A stretch of 64,000 nucleotides of DNA from Tessaracoccus sp. SD287 (GCF_017355265.1 NZ_JADIJQ010000011.1:1-64000), one strand, 5' to 3'; shown: positions 22,679 to 33,219, counted from the stretch's first letter. Numbers and translations are program-made. Notes: a model not told the origin generated them from the letters alone.

Positions 22679-24466
22679 ATGGACACCCCGCTGGAACAGT
22701 ACGCCCTGCTTTCTGACCAGCACACCGGGGCACTGGTGGCCCTGGACGGAAGCATTGACTGGCTGTGCCTGCCGAGGTTCGACTCCCAGGCGGTCTTCAG
22801 CGCCATCCTCGGCGGGGAGGATGCCGGGCACTGGACCCTGTCCGTGGTCGACGGCGAGGTCGTCGAGCGGCGCTACGTGCAGGACTCCTTCGTCCTGGAG
22901 ACGGTCTGGCAGAGCCCGACCGGACGCGTCACCGTCACCGACTACATGCCCATGTCGAAGCCGGGCGAATGGTTGCGCCACGACCTGATGCGCAGCGTCC
23001 ACTGTGATGAGGGCACCGCCGTGGTGGCGCACACGCTGCGGATCAGGTTCAGCTACGGCGAGGCGGTGCCGTTCTTCCGCACCGAGGAACTCGACGGCCA
23101 ATGCTGGATTCGCGCTGTTGCCGGCCCCGACTCGCTGATGCTGCGGGGGCCGCTGCTGGAACAGCACGACGGCCACCACGTCGGGCAGTTCGCCATGGCG
23201 CAGGGCCAGGAACTGCACTGGGACCTGTCCTGGTCGACCTCCTTCCGTGAGCACCCCGACGTGCCCGAGCCAACCGCCGGTCGAGCGGACACCGTCCGGT
23301 TGTGGAACGAGTGGGCCAGCCGGATCAGCGTCTCGGGCCCCTACGCCGAGCCGGTGCGCCGCTCCCTGCTGACCCTGCGGGCGTTGACCGACGAGGTCAC
23401 CGGTGGCATCGTCGCGGCCCCCACCACGTCACTGCCCGAGGACTTCGGCGGCAGCCGCAACTGGGACTACCGCTACGTCTGGCTGCGGGACTCCGCGCTC
23501 ACCATCGAGGCGATGGTCTCCCACGGGTTCACCGACGGCGCCAATCGGTGGCGCGAATGGCTGCTGCGGGCCATTGCCGGCGACCCCAGCAAGCTGCGCA
23601 TCATGTACGGCCTGGGCGGCGAACGACACCTGCCCGAGTTCGAACTGGGTCACCTGACCGGCTACGAGAACTCGCGTCCGGTGCGGATCGGCAACGGGGC
23701 GGCCAACCAGTACCAGGCCGACGTCGTCGGCGAGGTGATGGTCGCGCTGCACGAGTTGCGCGCAGCAGGGGTGGACGAGGACGAGTTCTCGTGGGGGCTG
23801 CAGCGCTCCATGCTGGACTTCCAGGAGGCGCAGTTCGACCGCCCCGACCACGGCATCTGGGAGATGCGCGGCAACCGGTACCACTTCACCCACGGCCGGG
23901 CGATGATGTGGGCCGCCTTCGACCGCGGCGTCCGGGCCGTTGAGGAGCACGGTCTGGACGGGCCGGTCGAGCGATGGCGCCAGCGACGTGCGCAGTTGTT
24001 CGCCGAAGTCTTCGAGTGCGGCTGGAACGACGATGTGCAGTCGTTCACCCAGAGCTACCAGAGCACCGAGGTCGACGCCTCACTGCTGCAGTTGCCGCAG
24101 GTCGGGCTGCTGGCCTACGAAGACCCGCGGATGCTGTCGACGGTGGCCCGGATCGAGACTGACCTGCTCGACGAGCACGGCTTCCTGCACCGCTACCGCA
24201 CCGACACCGGCACCGATGGTCTGGCCGGCGGGGAGTACCCGTTCCTGATCTGCTCGTTCTGGCTGGTGGAGCAGTACGCCCGGACGGGCCGGGTCGCGGA
24301 CGCGCAGGCGATGATGGCCCAACTGCTGGGGGTGCAGACCGACCTGGGGCTGCTGTCGGAGGAGTACTCCCCACGGCACCGCCGATTGGCGGGCAACTTT
24401 CCGCAGGCGTTCAGCCACCTCGGGCTGATCCGTGCCGCCGACGCCCTGGACGACGTGCTGCGCTGA
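22679..24466 (+). CDS. Glycoside hydrolase family 15 protein
   Basis: A 595-residue GH15 enzyme (glucoamylase- or trehalase-type) that would release glucose from an alpha-glucoside by inversion. The N-terminus LLSDQHTGALVALDGSIDWLCLPRFDS is the usual lead-in; the (alpha/alpha)6 barrel carries NWDYRYVWLRDSALTIEA, the GIWEMRG segment with a catalytic Glu and SEEYSPRHRRLAGNFPQAFSH with the second acid. No signal peptide, so it is intracellular; trehalose or short glucans are likely substrates (inference). TAGAGT (22666-22671) ends 7 nt before the ATG, so internal leaderless initiation is possible. Confidence 0.93.
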   Translation: MDTPLEQYALLSDQHTGALVALDGSIDWLCLPRFDSQAVFSAILGGEDAGHWTLSVVDGEVVERRYVQDSFVLETVWQSPTGRVTVTDYMPMSKPGEWLRHDLMRSVHCDEGTAVVAHTLRIRFSYGEAVPFFRTEELDGQCWIRAVAGPDSLMLRGPLLEQHDGHHVGQFAMAQGQELHWDLSWSTSFREHPDVPEPTAGRADTVRLWNEWASRISVSGPYAEPVRRSLLTLRALTDEVTGGIVAAPTTSLPEDFGGSRNWDYRYVWLRDSALTIEAMVSHGFTDGANRWREWLLRAIAGDPSKLRIMYGLGGERHLPEFELGHLTGYENSRPVRIGNGAANQYQADVVGEVMVALHELRAAGVDEDEFSWGLQRSMLDFQEAQFDRPDHGIWEMRGNRYHFTHGRAMMWAAFDRGVRAVEEHGLDGPVERWRQRRAQLFAEVFECGWNDDVQSFTQSYQSTEVDASLLQLPQVGLLAYEDPRMLSTVARIETDLLDEHGFLHRYRTDTGTDGLAGGEYPFLICSFWLVEQYARTGRVADAQAMMAQLLGVQTDLGLLSEEYSPRHRRLAGNFPQAFSHLGLIRAADALDDVLR

Positions 24467-24479
24467 CGGCGCGGTCGGT

Positions 24480-26186
24480 TCACTGCGTCGGTGATGCCTG
24501 GGACGCGATCCGCTCCCTCTCGACGTGGCTGCGGGCGTGGGCCAGGGCCTGGGGCATGGCGGTGAACAGGTGCTCGTGGTGGCGCAGCGACGACAGCACC
24601 CCCACCGACCGGAAGACCGCCTCGTGGCGTGGCTGGACGCCCTTGAGCAGCACCGTGATGCCTCGACGTTCCAGGCCGGTGACCACCTCGCTGAGCACCC
24701 GGGCGCCGCTGGCGTCGACCAGTTCCAGCTGCGACATCCGCAGGATGACCACACTCACGTCCTGGATGCGCATGGTGGCGTCGAAGATCTTCTCGGACGA
24801 GGCGAAGATGAGCGGGCCGTCGAAGCGCAGGATGGCGATGCTGTCGTCCCCGGGGTGGGGGACGCCGCGGATCGGTTCGCGGCTGACGTCGGTGGCCCGG
24901 ACGAGGTTGCGCAGCGCCACGATGCCCAGCACCACCATGCCGACGATGACCGCAACGATCAGGTCAAAGGACAGGGTGACGATGAAGGTGATCACGAAGC
25001 TGAGGGCGTCGCCACGGGTGGACCCCAGGATCGCGCGCACCGTGGACACGTCGACCATGCGGACGGCGGTGACGACCAGGATGCCGGCCAGCGCGGCCAG
25101 CGGGATGGACCCGACCGGTCCGGCCGCGACCAGGACGACCAGCAGCAGCACCAGGGCGTGGGTCATCGAGGCCAGTCGGCTGCGGGCACCCGAGCGGACG
25201 TTGACGGCCGTGCGCGCCAGCGCCGCCGTGGCGGGCATGCCGCCGAAGAAGCCCGACCCGACCGAGGCGATGCCCTGGCCAATGAGTTCCCGGTCGGGGT
25301 CGTAGGGGCCGGTGTCGTCCATGGACGCCGCGACGCGGGCTGACAGCAACGACTCGATCGCGGCCAGGGCAGCGACCGTGCCGGCTGCGGGCAGCAGGCT
25401 CACCAGCAGGCCGCCGGTGAAGGGCGGCAACGAGGGCATCGGCAGGCTGTGGGGGAGTTCGCCGATGACGGCCAGGGGGGTGGCGACCAACGTGGCGACC
25501 ACGGTGACCAGCACGATGCCGGCCAACGACCCGGGGATGGCGGGATGCAGTTTCGGGGCCAGCACCATGCAGGCGGCCACGGCGCCGGCCGTGCCCACGG
25601 CCCAGGGCAGGTAGCCCAGATCGGTGGCGGCGATGGCCTGCACCGCGGCCACCACGGTGTTGGAGCTGTGCTCGCCGACCCCGGCCTGGGTGGGTGCCAC
25701 CAGCAGCGGCACCTGCTGCAGCAGGATGATCACCCCAATGCCCATGGTGAAGCCCTCGATCACCGGCCAGGGGATGAACGAGACGGCTCGTCCGAGTCTG
25801 AGGACACCGGCCAGGACGACCAGGACGCCCGCCATCACGGCAATCGTCGCGACCACGCCGGCGCCCTGACTGGCGACGATCGGCAGCAGCACCACGGCCA
25901 TCGCTCCGGTCGGACCCGAGACCTGGACGTTGGAGCCGCCGAAGAAGGCGGCGAGCATGCCGGCGACGATGGCCGTGACCAGCCCGGCCTCGGCGGTCAC
26001 GCCGGAACTGACCCCGAAGCCGAGCGCCAGGGGCAGCGCCACGATGCCCACGGTGAGACCGGAGACCAGGTCACGGCGCCAGGTCGTGCCGACCTGGGCG
26101 TAGTCGCCGATCGAGGGCAACAGGCTGCGCCAACTGCGGTCGCGGCGGGCGGGCAGGGCCGCGGTGGTGGCGTCGGGAAGCGTCAT
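24480..26186 (-). CDS. SulP family anion transporter with STAS domain
   Basis: A 568-residue SulP/SLC26 carrier with about 10-14 membrane helices. LVSGLTVGIVALPLALGFGVSSG near residue 41 is the family signature, and GGMPATAALARTAVNVRSGARS is the central motif. A C-terminal STAS domain follows from about residue 440 (ILRFDGPLIFAS; LRMSQLELVDASGARVL). The anion may be sulfate, bicarbonate or a carboxylate. Its ATG at 26186 overlaps the stop of the ArsR regulator gene (ATGA), so regulator and transporter form one operon. Confidence 0.93.
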   Translation of the reverse strand: MTLPDATTAALPARRDRSWRSLLPSIGDYAQVGTTWRRDLVSGLTVGIVALPLALGFGVSSGVTAEAGLVTAIVAGMLAAFFGGSNVQVSGPTGAMAVVLLPIVASQGAGVVATIAVMAGVLVVLAGVLRLGRAVSFIPWPVIEGFTMGIGVIILLQQVPLLVAPTQAGVGEHSSNTVVAAVQAIAATDLGYLPWAVGTAGAVAACMVLAPKLHPAIPGSLAGIVLVTVVATLVATPLAVIGELPHSLPMPSLPPFTGGLLVSLLPAAGTVAALAAIESLLSARVAASMDDTGPYDPDRELIGQGIASVGSGFFGGMPATAALARTAVNVRSGARSRLASMTHALVLLLVVLVAAGPVGSIPLAALAGILVVTAVRMVDVSTVRAILGSTRGDALSFVITFIVTLSFDLIVAVIVGMVVLGIVALRNLVRATDVSREPIRGVPHPGDDSIAILRFDGPLIFASSEKIFDATMRIQDVSVVILRMSQLELVDASGARVLSEVVTGLERRGITVLLKGVQPRHEAVFRSVGVLSSLRHHEHLFTAMPQALAHARSHVERERIASQASPTQ

Positions 26187-26545
26187 GAGCTCGGCAGCTC
26201 CGGAAGGGAGCCAACGCCATCCGCGCGTTGGTTGTCGGACTCGACAAGCTCACCGAGCAGGTGCCGGGCCACCGCCAGCAGGTCGGCCACCGAGGGCGAG
26301 AAGAGCCGGTAGTGGACATGACTGCCGCGACGCTCGGAGATGACCAGACGATTGCGGCGCAGCACGGCCAGGTGTTGGGACAGGTGCGAGGCCTCGAGTT
26401 CGGTACTGGCGATCAGCTCGGCGACGGTGTGTTCGCGTCCGTCGGCCAGAAGTTCGAGGATGCGGATGCGCAAGGGGTGGGACAGGCCCTGGAACAGTCC
26501 TGCCTTGACTTCGTAGAGGGGACGCGCGTTCCAATGTAGTGACAT
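26183..26545 (-). CDS. ArsR/SmtB family transcriptional regulator
   Basis: A 120-residue winged-helix repressor. The helix-turn-helix is at residues 40-62 (HTVAELIASTELEASHLSQHL) and the wing follows (ISERRGSHVHYRLF). No cysteine is present, so it does not look like an arsenite or thiol-redox sensor; few His residues argue against a classic metal site. It is translationally coupled to the SulP gene and probably controls it and itself. A perfect 7-bp inverted repeat lies across its start codon (26544-26559). Confidence 0.92.
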   Translation of the reverse strand: MSLHWNARPLYEVKAGLFQGLSHPLRIRILELLADGREHTVAELIASTELEASHLSQHLAVLRRNRLVISERRGSHVHYRLFSPSVADLLAVARHLLGELVESDNQRADGVGSLPELPSS

Positions 26546-26559
26546 GATGAAGTCATCAT
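26544..26559. promoter_or_regulatory. Operator palindrome over the arsR start codon
   Basis: ATGATGA-AG-TCATCAT is a perfect 7-bp inverted repeat with a 2-bp centre. It covers two bases of the arsR start codon and the bases just before it. Its size and place fit autorepression by the ArsR protein of the arsR-sulP operon (inference). Confidence 0.6.
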
Positions 26560-26560
26560 A

Positions 26561-27361
26561 TCAAGGTTGCTCGTCGTCATCCGTCGGGTCGAGGTAGTGC
26601 AGGACGAAGCGTGCTGAGCGGCCGGGCATCCGCCGCACCACGTACACCATCGGTTGGTCTCGGGTTCCCATGACGCCTTCACGCACCAGCAGTGGCGACC
26701 CCACCTCGAGGGACAGTGCGTCCGCATCATCCATCGAACACGCCATGGCCGAGAAGGCTCGCCAATGGTGCACCAGGGGTTGGTCCGAAAGCTTCTGCAG
26801 GGCCCGGCGCATCAGCCCGGTTCCGGTGAACGCCCCAACAAGCCCGGTCAGGCTGGCGGGTACGACGTAGGTGTTGGCGATCCACGGGTGTCCCGAGTCG
26901 AGCATGAGGGTGTGGTGGGCTCTCACCTGCGCTGCTGGCAGCCCGATGTGGTCGGCGCCCTCCTCGAGGTAGTCCTGACGCCCGGGGCTGGGACTCAACA
27001 GTTGCTCGCTCACCTGGCGCAGGCTGGGCCGGGTGGCCCCGTCGTCGTCCCCCGCGTCCCCGGGTGAGGTCCAGTGGCTGTCGCGTCCATGGGGTTGCAC
27101 CCGGGTGGCGAACTCGACCAAGGTCGGGGCCTCGGCGACGAAGGCCCCGCGCCCGTGCCGCACTTCGATGGCGCCGGCGCGCCGGAGTTCCTCCAGCGCC
27201 TGGCGTAGCGTCAGGCGGTTGACCTGGTACTGCTCGGTGAGCTCACTCTCGCTGGGCAGGGGATTGCCTGGCGGTAGTCGTTGCTCACCGATCCTGCTCC
27301 ACAGGTCACGAGCGATTGCCCGGTACATCGGCTCTCGCCGCCTGCGATCGTGGCCTGTCAT
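26561..27361 (-). CDS. GntR family regulator with UTRA domain
   Basis: A 266-residue HutC/PhnF-type repressor. The winged helix spans residues 12-75 (YRAIARDLWSRI; SESELTEQYQVNRLTLRQALEELRRAG; VRHGRGAFVAE), and a UTRA ligand-binding domain fills the C-terminal half, ending with VLHYLDP. Ligands for this class are usually sugars, sugar phosphates, phosphonates or amino-acid derivatives. It is divergent from the peptide-type ABC operon, 127 bp away, and very likely regulates it. The phosphatase genes at the end of that operon make a phosphorylated ligand plausible (inference). Confidence 0.93.
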   Translation of the reverse strand: MTGHDRRRREPMYRAIARDLWSRIGEQRLPPGNPLPSESELTEQYQVNRLTLRQALEELRRAGAIEVRHGRGAFVAEAPTLVEFATRVQPHGRDSHWTSPGDAGDDDGATRPSLRQVSEQLLSPSPGRQDYLEEGADHIGLPAAQVRAHHTLMLDSGHPWIANTYVVPASLTGLVGAFTGTGLMRRALQKLSDQPLVHHWRAFSAMACSMDDADALSLEVGSPLLVREGVMGTRDQPMVYVVRRMPGRSARFVLHYLDPTDDDEQP

Positions 27362-27424
27362 TTCATCCCCCGTGTTGCTGAACGTCAGCTTCTTTGCAAC
27401 TTCTTGTCACCTGTGTGTCATCCC

Positions 27425-27440
27425 AGACATCTAGACATCT
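27425..27440. promoter_or_regulatory. Tandem AGACATCT repeats, possible GntR site
   Basis: Two adjacent copies of AGACATCT, joined through TCTAGA, lie in the divergent region between the GntR regulator and the ABC operon, in an AT-rich stretch 48 bp before the solute-binding protein start. They are the best candidate for the regulator's site. Confidence 0.4.
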
Positions 27441-27488
27441 ATATGACCGCCTGTCGCTGTGAGAAGACTAACCACCAAGGAGTGTCAT

Positions 27489-29006
27489 ATGCTCACGAAA
27501 CTCATCCGAGGAGCCACCGCCCTGGCCCTCGCCCTCACCCTCGCCGCATGTTCGTCGGCGACCGAGTCCACCCCCGGCAACGCCAACCCGACCAACTCCG
27601 ACGCCAGCGTCCACATCGGCTTCGTCCTTGAGCCCACCGGTCTGGACATGTTCTCCACCAGCGGCGCTGCCCTGCGCCAGGTCGAGTTGGGCAACGTCTA
27701 CGAGGGGCTCGTCCGTCGGACCCACGATGGCGCGTTCGAGCCGCTGCTGGCCAAGGAGTGGAAGATCTCCGACGACGGACTGAATTACCAGTTCACCCTG
27801 CAGGACGACGTCACCTTCACCGACGGACAGAAGATGACGTCGGCCGACGTGGTGGCGTCCTTGTCGCTGACCTGCGGCGAGGCCTGCGGCGGCACCGCCG
27901 AGACCGCGAGCACTCGTCTCACCGCGGTCACTTCCATCAAGGCCGACGGTGACGACAAGGTCGTGATCACCCTCAAGCAGCGTGACTGGCGCCTGATCGA
28001 CACCCTGTCGACCGACGTCGGCGCGATCGTCCCCGCCAAGCACGACGTGGACCTGGCCCAGAAGACCAACGGCACCGGCCCCTACCAGGTGACCAACTGG
28101 CAGCAGGGCAGCAGCATCACCCTGACCCGCCGCGACGACTACTGGGGCACCAAGCCGAAGAACAAGGAGGTCGTCTACCACTTCTACAAGGATCCCTCCG
28201 CAGCCGCGAACGCCCTGGCGTCCGGCGAGATCGACCTGCACACCGCCCCCAATGCGGACATGATCGAACGGTTCACCGGCGACGACAAGTTCGTCATTGG
28301 CGAGGGCTCCTCGGCCAGTTGGATGACGCTTGGCTTCAACAACAAAAACGAGGTGCTCAGCGATGTACGCGTGCGTCGCGCGCTGAGGATGGCCGTTGAC
28401 AAGGACGGCCTGATCACCGCCCTGGGAATCAAGGCCGAGCGGGTTGGCTCGATGACCGTCCCCGACGACCCGTGGTACACCGACCTGACCTCGGTCGACA
28501 ACAACGACAAGGAGCAGGCCAAGGCGCTGCTCAAGGAGGCCGGGCAGCAGAACCTGACCCTGACCCTCAAGGTTGCCAACACCTACGACAGCAAGATCAG
28601 CGAGTACCTGGCGGCCCAGTACAAGGAGATTGGCGTCACCTTGAACATCGAGCAGATGGAGTTCGCCACCTGGCTCGAGGACGTCTACCAGAAGAAGGAC
28701 TACGAGTTGACCATGGTGCTGCACGTCGACCCGTGGACCCTCAGCTACTACGGCAACCCGAAGTACTACTGGAACTACGACAACCCCGGCGCGCAGAAGG
28801 TGCTCAACGAGGCCTTCACCGCCACCGAGGACCGGGTCGCCCACGACAAGCTCAAGCAGTTGTCAGAGCTCGTCACCAAGGACGCCGCCAGCGACTGGCT
28901 GTACGCGCCCCGCACGGTGATCCTGGCCAACACGTCTGTGTCCGGGTTCCCGACCAACCGAATCAACTCCGAGTTCCACGTCTGGGACATCGAGAAGTCG
29001 AACTGA
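27489..29006 (+). CDS. ABC transporter substrate-binding lipoprotein (SBP family 5)
   Basis: A 505-residue cluster-C binding protein of the dipeptide/oligopeptide/nickel type. The signal peptide ends in lipobox TLAAC (Cys21), so the mature protein is a membrane-anchored lipoprotein outside the cell. Family segments include NVYEGLVRR, LAKEWKISDDGLNYQFTL, NGTGPYQVTNW, LRMAVDKDGL and an aromatic pocket region YYGNPKYYWNYDNPG. AAGGAG lies 6 nt before the ATG. It is the first gene of a seven-gene operon. The substrate could be a peptide, an opine or a phosphorylated compound; it cannot be read directly. Confidence 0.93.
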   Translation: MLTKLIRGATALALALTLAACSSATESTPGNANPTNSDASVHIGFVLEPTGLDMFSTSGAALRQVELGNVYEGLVRRTHDGAFEPLLAKEWKISDDGLNYQFTLQDDVTFTDGQKMTSADVVASLSLTCGEACGGTAETASTRLTAVTSIKADGDDKVVITLKQRDWRLIDTLSTDVGAIVPAKHDVDLAQKTNGTGPYQVTNWQQGSSITLTRRDDYWGTKPKNKEVVYHFYKDPSAAANALASGEIDLHTAPNADMIERFTGDDKFVIGEGSSASWMTLGFNNKNEVLSDVRVRRALRMAVDKDGLITALGIKAERVGSMTVPDDPWYTDLTSVDNNDKEQAKALLKEAGQQNLTLTLKVANTYDSKISEYLAAQYKEIGVTLNIEQMEFATWLEDVYQKKDYELTMVLHVDPWTLSYYGNPKYYWNYDNPGAQKVLNEAFTATEDRVAHDKLKQLSELVTKDAASDWLYAPRTVILANTSVSGFPTNRINSEFHVWDIEKSN

Positions 29007-29010
29007 GCCC

Positions 29011-30069
29011 ATGTCACACACCACCAGCTTCGAGCCCGCGGGGACGCAGGACTACGTCCTCGCGGGCACGGTGCGCCCAGAGGTGCCCGAGGACGACAGC
29101 ATCGCGCCGCCACCACGGTCGCGGCCGCCCTGGCTGTCGGTCCTCGGGCACGTCGGGGTCGCACTGTTGGCCCTGTGGGTTGCCAGCATCGTGATCTTCT
29201 TCTCGCTGCACTACCTGCCCGGAGACCTGGCCGCGATCAAGGCCGGCACGGAGGCGACCCAGGAGGAAATCGAAGCCATCCGGGTCTCACTGGGTCTGGA
29301 TCGTCCGGTGTGGGTGCAGTACTGGGACTGGTTCAGTGGGGTGCTGCGCTTCGACTTCGGCGTCTCATCACTGTCCCACCTGCCGATCAGCGGGCAGTTG
29401 CTGCAGATGATGGCCGTCACCGGCCCGATCGCGCTGGCCTCGTTGCTGGTCGCCCTGGTGATCTCGATCCCGCTAGGGGCCCTGGCCGCGGTGCGCCGCC
29501 ATGGTGGGCTGGGGCAGGTGTTGCAGGGGCTGACCCAGGTCGGGGTGGCAGTGCCGGTGTTCGTCTTCGGCATCCTGCTGGTGGACCTGTTCTCGGTGCG
29601 GGCCAAACTGCTGCCCGCCACTGGCTTCCCGACCGATGGCTGGTCCGACCCCATCGCCGCCACCAGGTCGCTGGTGCTCCCGGTAATCACCCTGACCATC
29701 CCCCAGGTGGCGGTGCTGGCCCGCTTCGTGCGCTCGGCCACCATCGACGTGCTGCATCGCGACCACCTGCGCACCGCCCGTGCCCAGGGCCTGTCCGGGG
29801 GACGGGCGCTGCTGCAGAGCTGGCGGATGGTCGCCCTGCCGCTGTCGGGGGTGATCGCACTCGACTTCGCCGGGCTGATCACCGGCGCCGTGATCGCCGA
29901 ACAGGTGTTCGCGCTGCCGGGGGTCGGCAGCTTCATGCTGTCGAGTGTCAGCGCTCGCGACATCACCGTCGTCCAGAGCGTGCTGATGATGCTCAGCGGC
30001 ATGATCATCATCTTCATGGCCCTGGCCACCCTGGTCCAGGACCTGCTCGACCCAAGGTTGCGCTCATGA
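29011..30069 (+). CDS. ABC transporter permease (DppB-like)
   Basis: A 352-residue inner-membrane permease with six expected helices. The DppB-type N-terminal helix (residues 43-68) is followed by a conserved extracytoplasmic segment IRVSLGLDRPVWVQYWDWFSG. The EAA loop that docks the ATPases includes RTARAQGLSGGRALLQSWRM near residues 256-275. It begins 4 bp after the SBP stop and its stop overlaps the next permease start (ATGA). It has a longer charged N-terminus (about 40 residues) than most DppB proteins. Confidence 0.93.
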   Translation: MSHTTSFEPAGTQDYVLAGTVRPEVPEDDSIAPPPRSRPPWLSVLGHVGVALLALWVASIVIFFSLHYLPGDLAAIKAGTEATQEEIEAIRVSLGLDRPVWVQYWDWFSGVLRFDFGVSSLSHLPISGQLLQMMAVTGPIALASLLVALVISIPLGALAAVRRHGGLGQVLQGLTQVGVAVPVFVFGILLVDLFSVRAKLLPATGFPTDGWSDPIAATRSLVLPVITLTIPQVAVLARFVRSATIDVLHRDHLRTARAQGLSGGRALLQSWRMVALPLSGVIALDFAGLITGAVIAEQVFALPGVGSFMLSSVSARDITVVQSVLMMLSGMIIIFMALATLVQDLLDPRLRS

Positions 30070-30896
30070 CTGTCCTTCGCAAACTGCTCCGCCAACCGAT
30101 CGGGGTGGCCGCACTGGTCATGGTGGGCCTGGTGGTCCTCACCGTCCTGGTCTCGTTAGTGTGGACGCCCCACGACCCGCTGGCGATCGACGTCTCCAAT
30201 CGCTGGGCGCCGTGGTCGGCGACCCATCCGCTCGGCACCGACGCGCTGGGCCGCGACACCGCCTCCCGGATCATGCTGGGCTCCCAGGTGACGGTGACCA
30301 CGGCCGTGCTCGCGGTCGCACTGGCGACGGCCCTCGGCGTACCGCTCGGCGCACTGCTGGTCTTCCTGCCTCCCGGGCTGTCGTCGGCGCTGCAGCGGCT
30401 GGTCGACCTGATGGTCGCCTTCCCGACGCTGGTGCTGGCGGTGATCATCGCCACCTTCGCCGAGGGTTCGATGTGGGGAGTGGTGCTGGCGATCGGGCTG
30501 GGCTCGGTCAGCACCATCATCCGCACGATCCTGCCCGAACTGCGCCGCAGTCGCAGCACCGACCACGTCATGCTGGCCCGCACGAGTGGGGCGGGGCCGC
30601 TGTGGCTGACGTGGAAGCACATCCTGCCTGAGGTGACCGCGACGCTGCTGGTGCGCACCACCCAGTTGCTGGGGGTCGCGGCACTGGCCGAAGCTGGGCT
30701 CAGCTATCTGGGTCTTGGCACCCCGCCACCCTCGCCGTCCTGGGGTCGGATGCTGGCAGAACACCAGCAACAGATCTATACCCGTCCCGAGGTGCTGGCA
30801 GCGCCCGCCCTGGTGATCGTGTGGACGACACTCGGCTTCAACCTGCTCGGCGATGCCCTGCGCGACGCCCTTGACACACGTTCGGAGGTGGGCTGA
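30066..30896 (+). CDS. ABC transporter permease (DppC-like)
   Basis: A 276-residue permease forming the heterodimeric pore with the DppB-like protein. The N-terminal helix (residues 13-33), the conserved HPLGTDALGRDTASRIMLGSQ and the EAA loop (MLARTSGAGPLWLTWKHILPE) are all in place, as is EAGLSYLGLGTPPPSPSWGRML near the C-terminus. The ATG at 30066 overlaps the upstream stop by 4 bp and the stop overlaps the following ATPase start by 1 bp. Confidence 0.94.
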   Translation: MTVLRKLLRQPIGVAALVMVGLVVLTVLVSLVWTPHDPLAIDVSNRWAPWSATHPLGTDALGRDTASRIMLGSQVTVTTAVLAVALATALGVPLGALLVFLPPGLSSALQRLVDLMVAFPTLVLAVIIATFAEGSMWGVVLAIGLGSVSTIIRTILPELRRSRSTDHVMLARTSGAGPLWLTWKHILPEVTATLLVRTTQLLGVAALAEAGLSYLGLGTPPPSPSWGRMLAEHQQQIYTRPEVLAAPALVIVWTTLGFNLLGDALRDALDTRSEVG

Positions 30897-31725
30897 TGAC
30901 TGCCCTGCTCGAGGTCGACAACCTGACCGTCCGCTTCGACCAGACCGCGGCCGTGGACGGGGTCTCGTTCACGATCCACCCCGGGGAGCGGGTGGGCCTG
31001 ATCGGTGAGTCCGGTTCCGGCAAGTCCATGGCCTGCCTGACCATCCTCGGTCTGCAGCCCCGAGTCGCGAAGGTGACCGGCTCGGTGCGATTCGAGGGGA
31101 ATGAACTGCAAACAGTCCGCGACGATGACATGCGCCAGTTGCGCGGGGCACGGATCGGCACCGTCTTCCAGGAACCGATGACGGCGCTGAACCCGGTGAT
31201 GAAGGTCGGCGCCCAATTGGTGACTGCGCAGCGCATCCACGGCCAGATCACCAGCCGGCAGACGCGCGCCAGAGCGATTGAACTGGCCGGTCTGGTCGGG
31301 TTGCCCGACCCGGCCACCATCATCGACCGGTACCCCCATCAGCTTTCGGGTGGGCAACGACAGCGCGTGGTCATCGCCATGGCCGTGTCGTGCACACCGG
31401 CCCTGGTGCTGGCGGACGAGCCGACAACCGCCCTGGACGCCACCGTGGCACGCCGGGTGCTCGACCTGATGGTGCGCTTGTGCGACGAGTTGGGCAGCGC
31501 GTTACTGCTGGTCACCCATGACATGGGCGTGGCCACCTCCACCTGCGACCGGCTGATGGTGATGCGTGGTGGCCACCTGGTCGAGCAGGGGCCCTCAGCT
31601 GAGCTGGTCCAGAATCCCCAGCAGGACTACACCAGGAACCTGGTCACGGCCGCCCGTTCGACCGGCCTCGACCTGGCCGGCGCGCACGCGGTGCTGGCCC
31701 GACAACGAGGCGAAGGAGCCACGCT

Positions 31726-31729
<4 letters not shown>
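30896..31729 (+). CDS. ABC transporter ATP-binding protein (DppD-like)
   Basis: A 277-residue ATPase. Walker A is GESGSGKSM (residues 38-46), the Q-loop VFQEPMTALNP, signature LSGGQRQR, Walker B LVLADEPTTALDATV and H-loop THDM. It would pair with the next ATPase to energise the importer. The C-terminal extension characteristic of oligopeptide ATPases is short and its Cys cluster is not evident. It overlaps both neighbours, so the operon is translationally coupled. Confidence 0.94.
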
Positions 31730-32492
<763 letters not shown>

Positions 32493-32496
<4 letters not shown>

Positions 32497-33218
32497 GTGC
32501 GGCAGACAGTCATCCGGTGCCGGTGGGAGTGCACAACATGCGCTCGATCGGCGGTGCGGGAGGAGTGCCCGGACCCAGACTCCGACCTGGTCGGCTGTGG
32601 CGCTCCAGCGCTCCACTGCGCGAACACCCGGGCCTGGCCGACGACCTGCACCAACTGGGCGTGCGCACCGTGCTCGACCTGCGCGACGACTCCGAGCGCC
32701 GCCTGGCCCCCGCGCTGGTCGGCGACGAACTGGTGTTGCGTTGGGTGCCGGTGTTCGGCAATGAGCTCGGCGGTCTGGTCTGGGACCAGTTGACCGATCT
32801 GTACGAGCTGATGCTGACCCGGTTCGCCCGCCAACTGGCCAGCGCAGTCGGCGTCATCGCCGACGCCATGCCCGGTCCGGTGCTGGTGCACTGCACCGCG
32901 GGCAAGGACCGCACCGGCGTGGTGTGTGCACTGGTGCAGGAAACCCTCGGCGTGTCCCGAGAACGGATCCTCGCCGACTACCGGTTGTCGGCCGAACTGC
33001 TCGGGGAGGACTACCTGGCCGACCTGTCGCGCGTCACGGGCCGCGGGCGGATGGCGGGCGAGGCCGCCCATCGCGCCACCGCCTCGCCCTCCGAACTCCT
33101 GGCCACGACGCTGGACCGGCTCGAGGAGCGCGGTGGCGTCCGCGATTTCCTGCTGGACAACGGATGTTCTGCCGACCAGTTGGACCGACTCGCCGAGCAC
33201 CTGCTCGACAAGGAGTGA
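32493..33218 (+). CDS. Tyrosine-type protein phosphatase
   Basis: A 241-residue phosphatase of the PTP/DSP-like family (Y_phosphatase3). The active-site loop HCTAGKDRTG has the nucleophile Cys134 and the invariant Arg; the N-terminal NMRSIGGAGG, RPGRLWRSSAP and TVLDLRDDSERR segments are the usual family lead-in. No signal peptide. Relatives act on phosphotyrosine or phosphoinositides, and some on nucleotide or sugar phosphates. Because it is overlapped by the ABC ATPase gene, a role in stripping phosphate from the imported compound is plausible (inference). Confidence 0.9.
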
Positions 33219-33219
33219 C

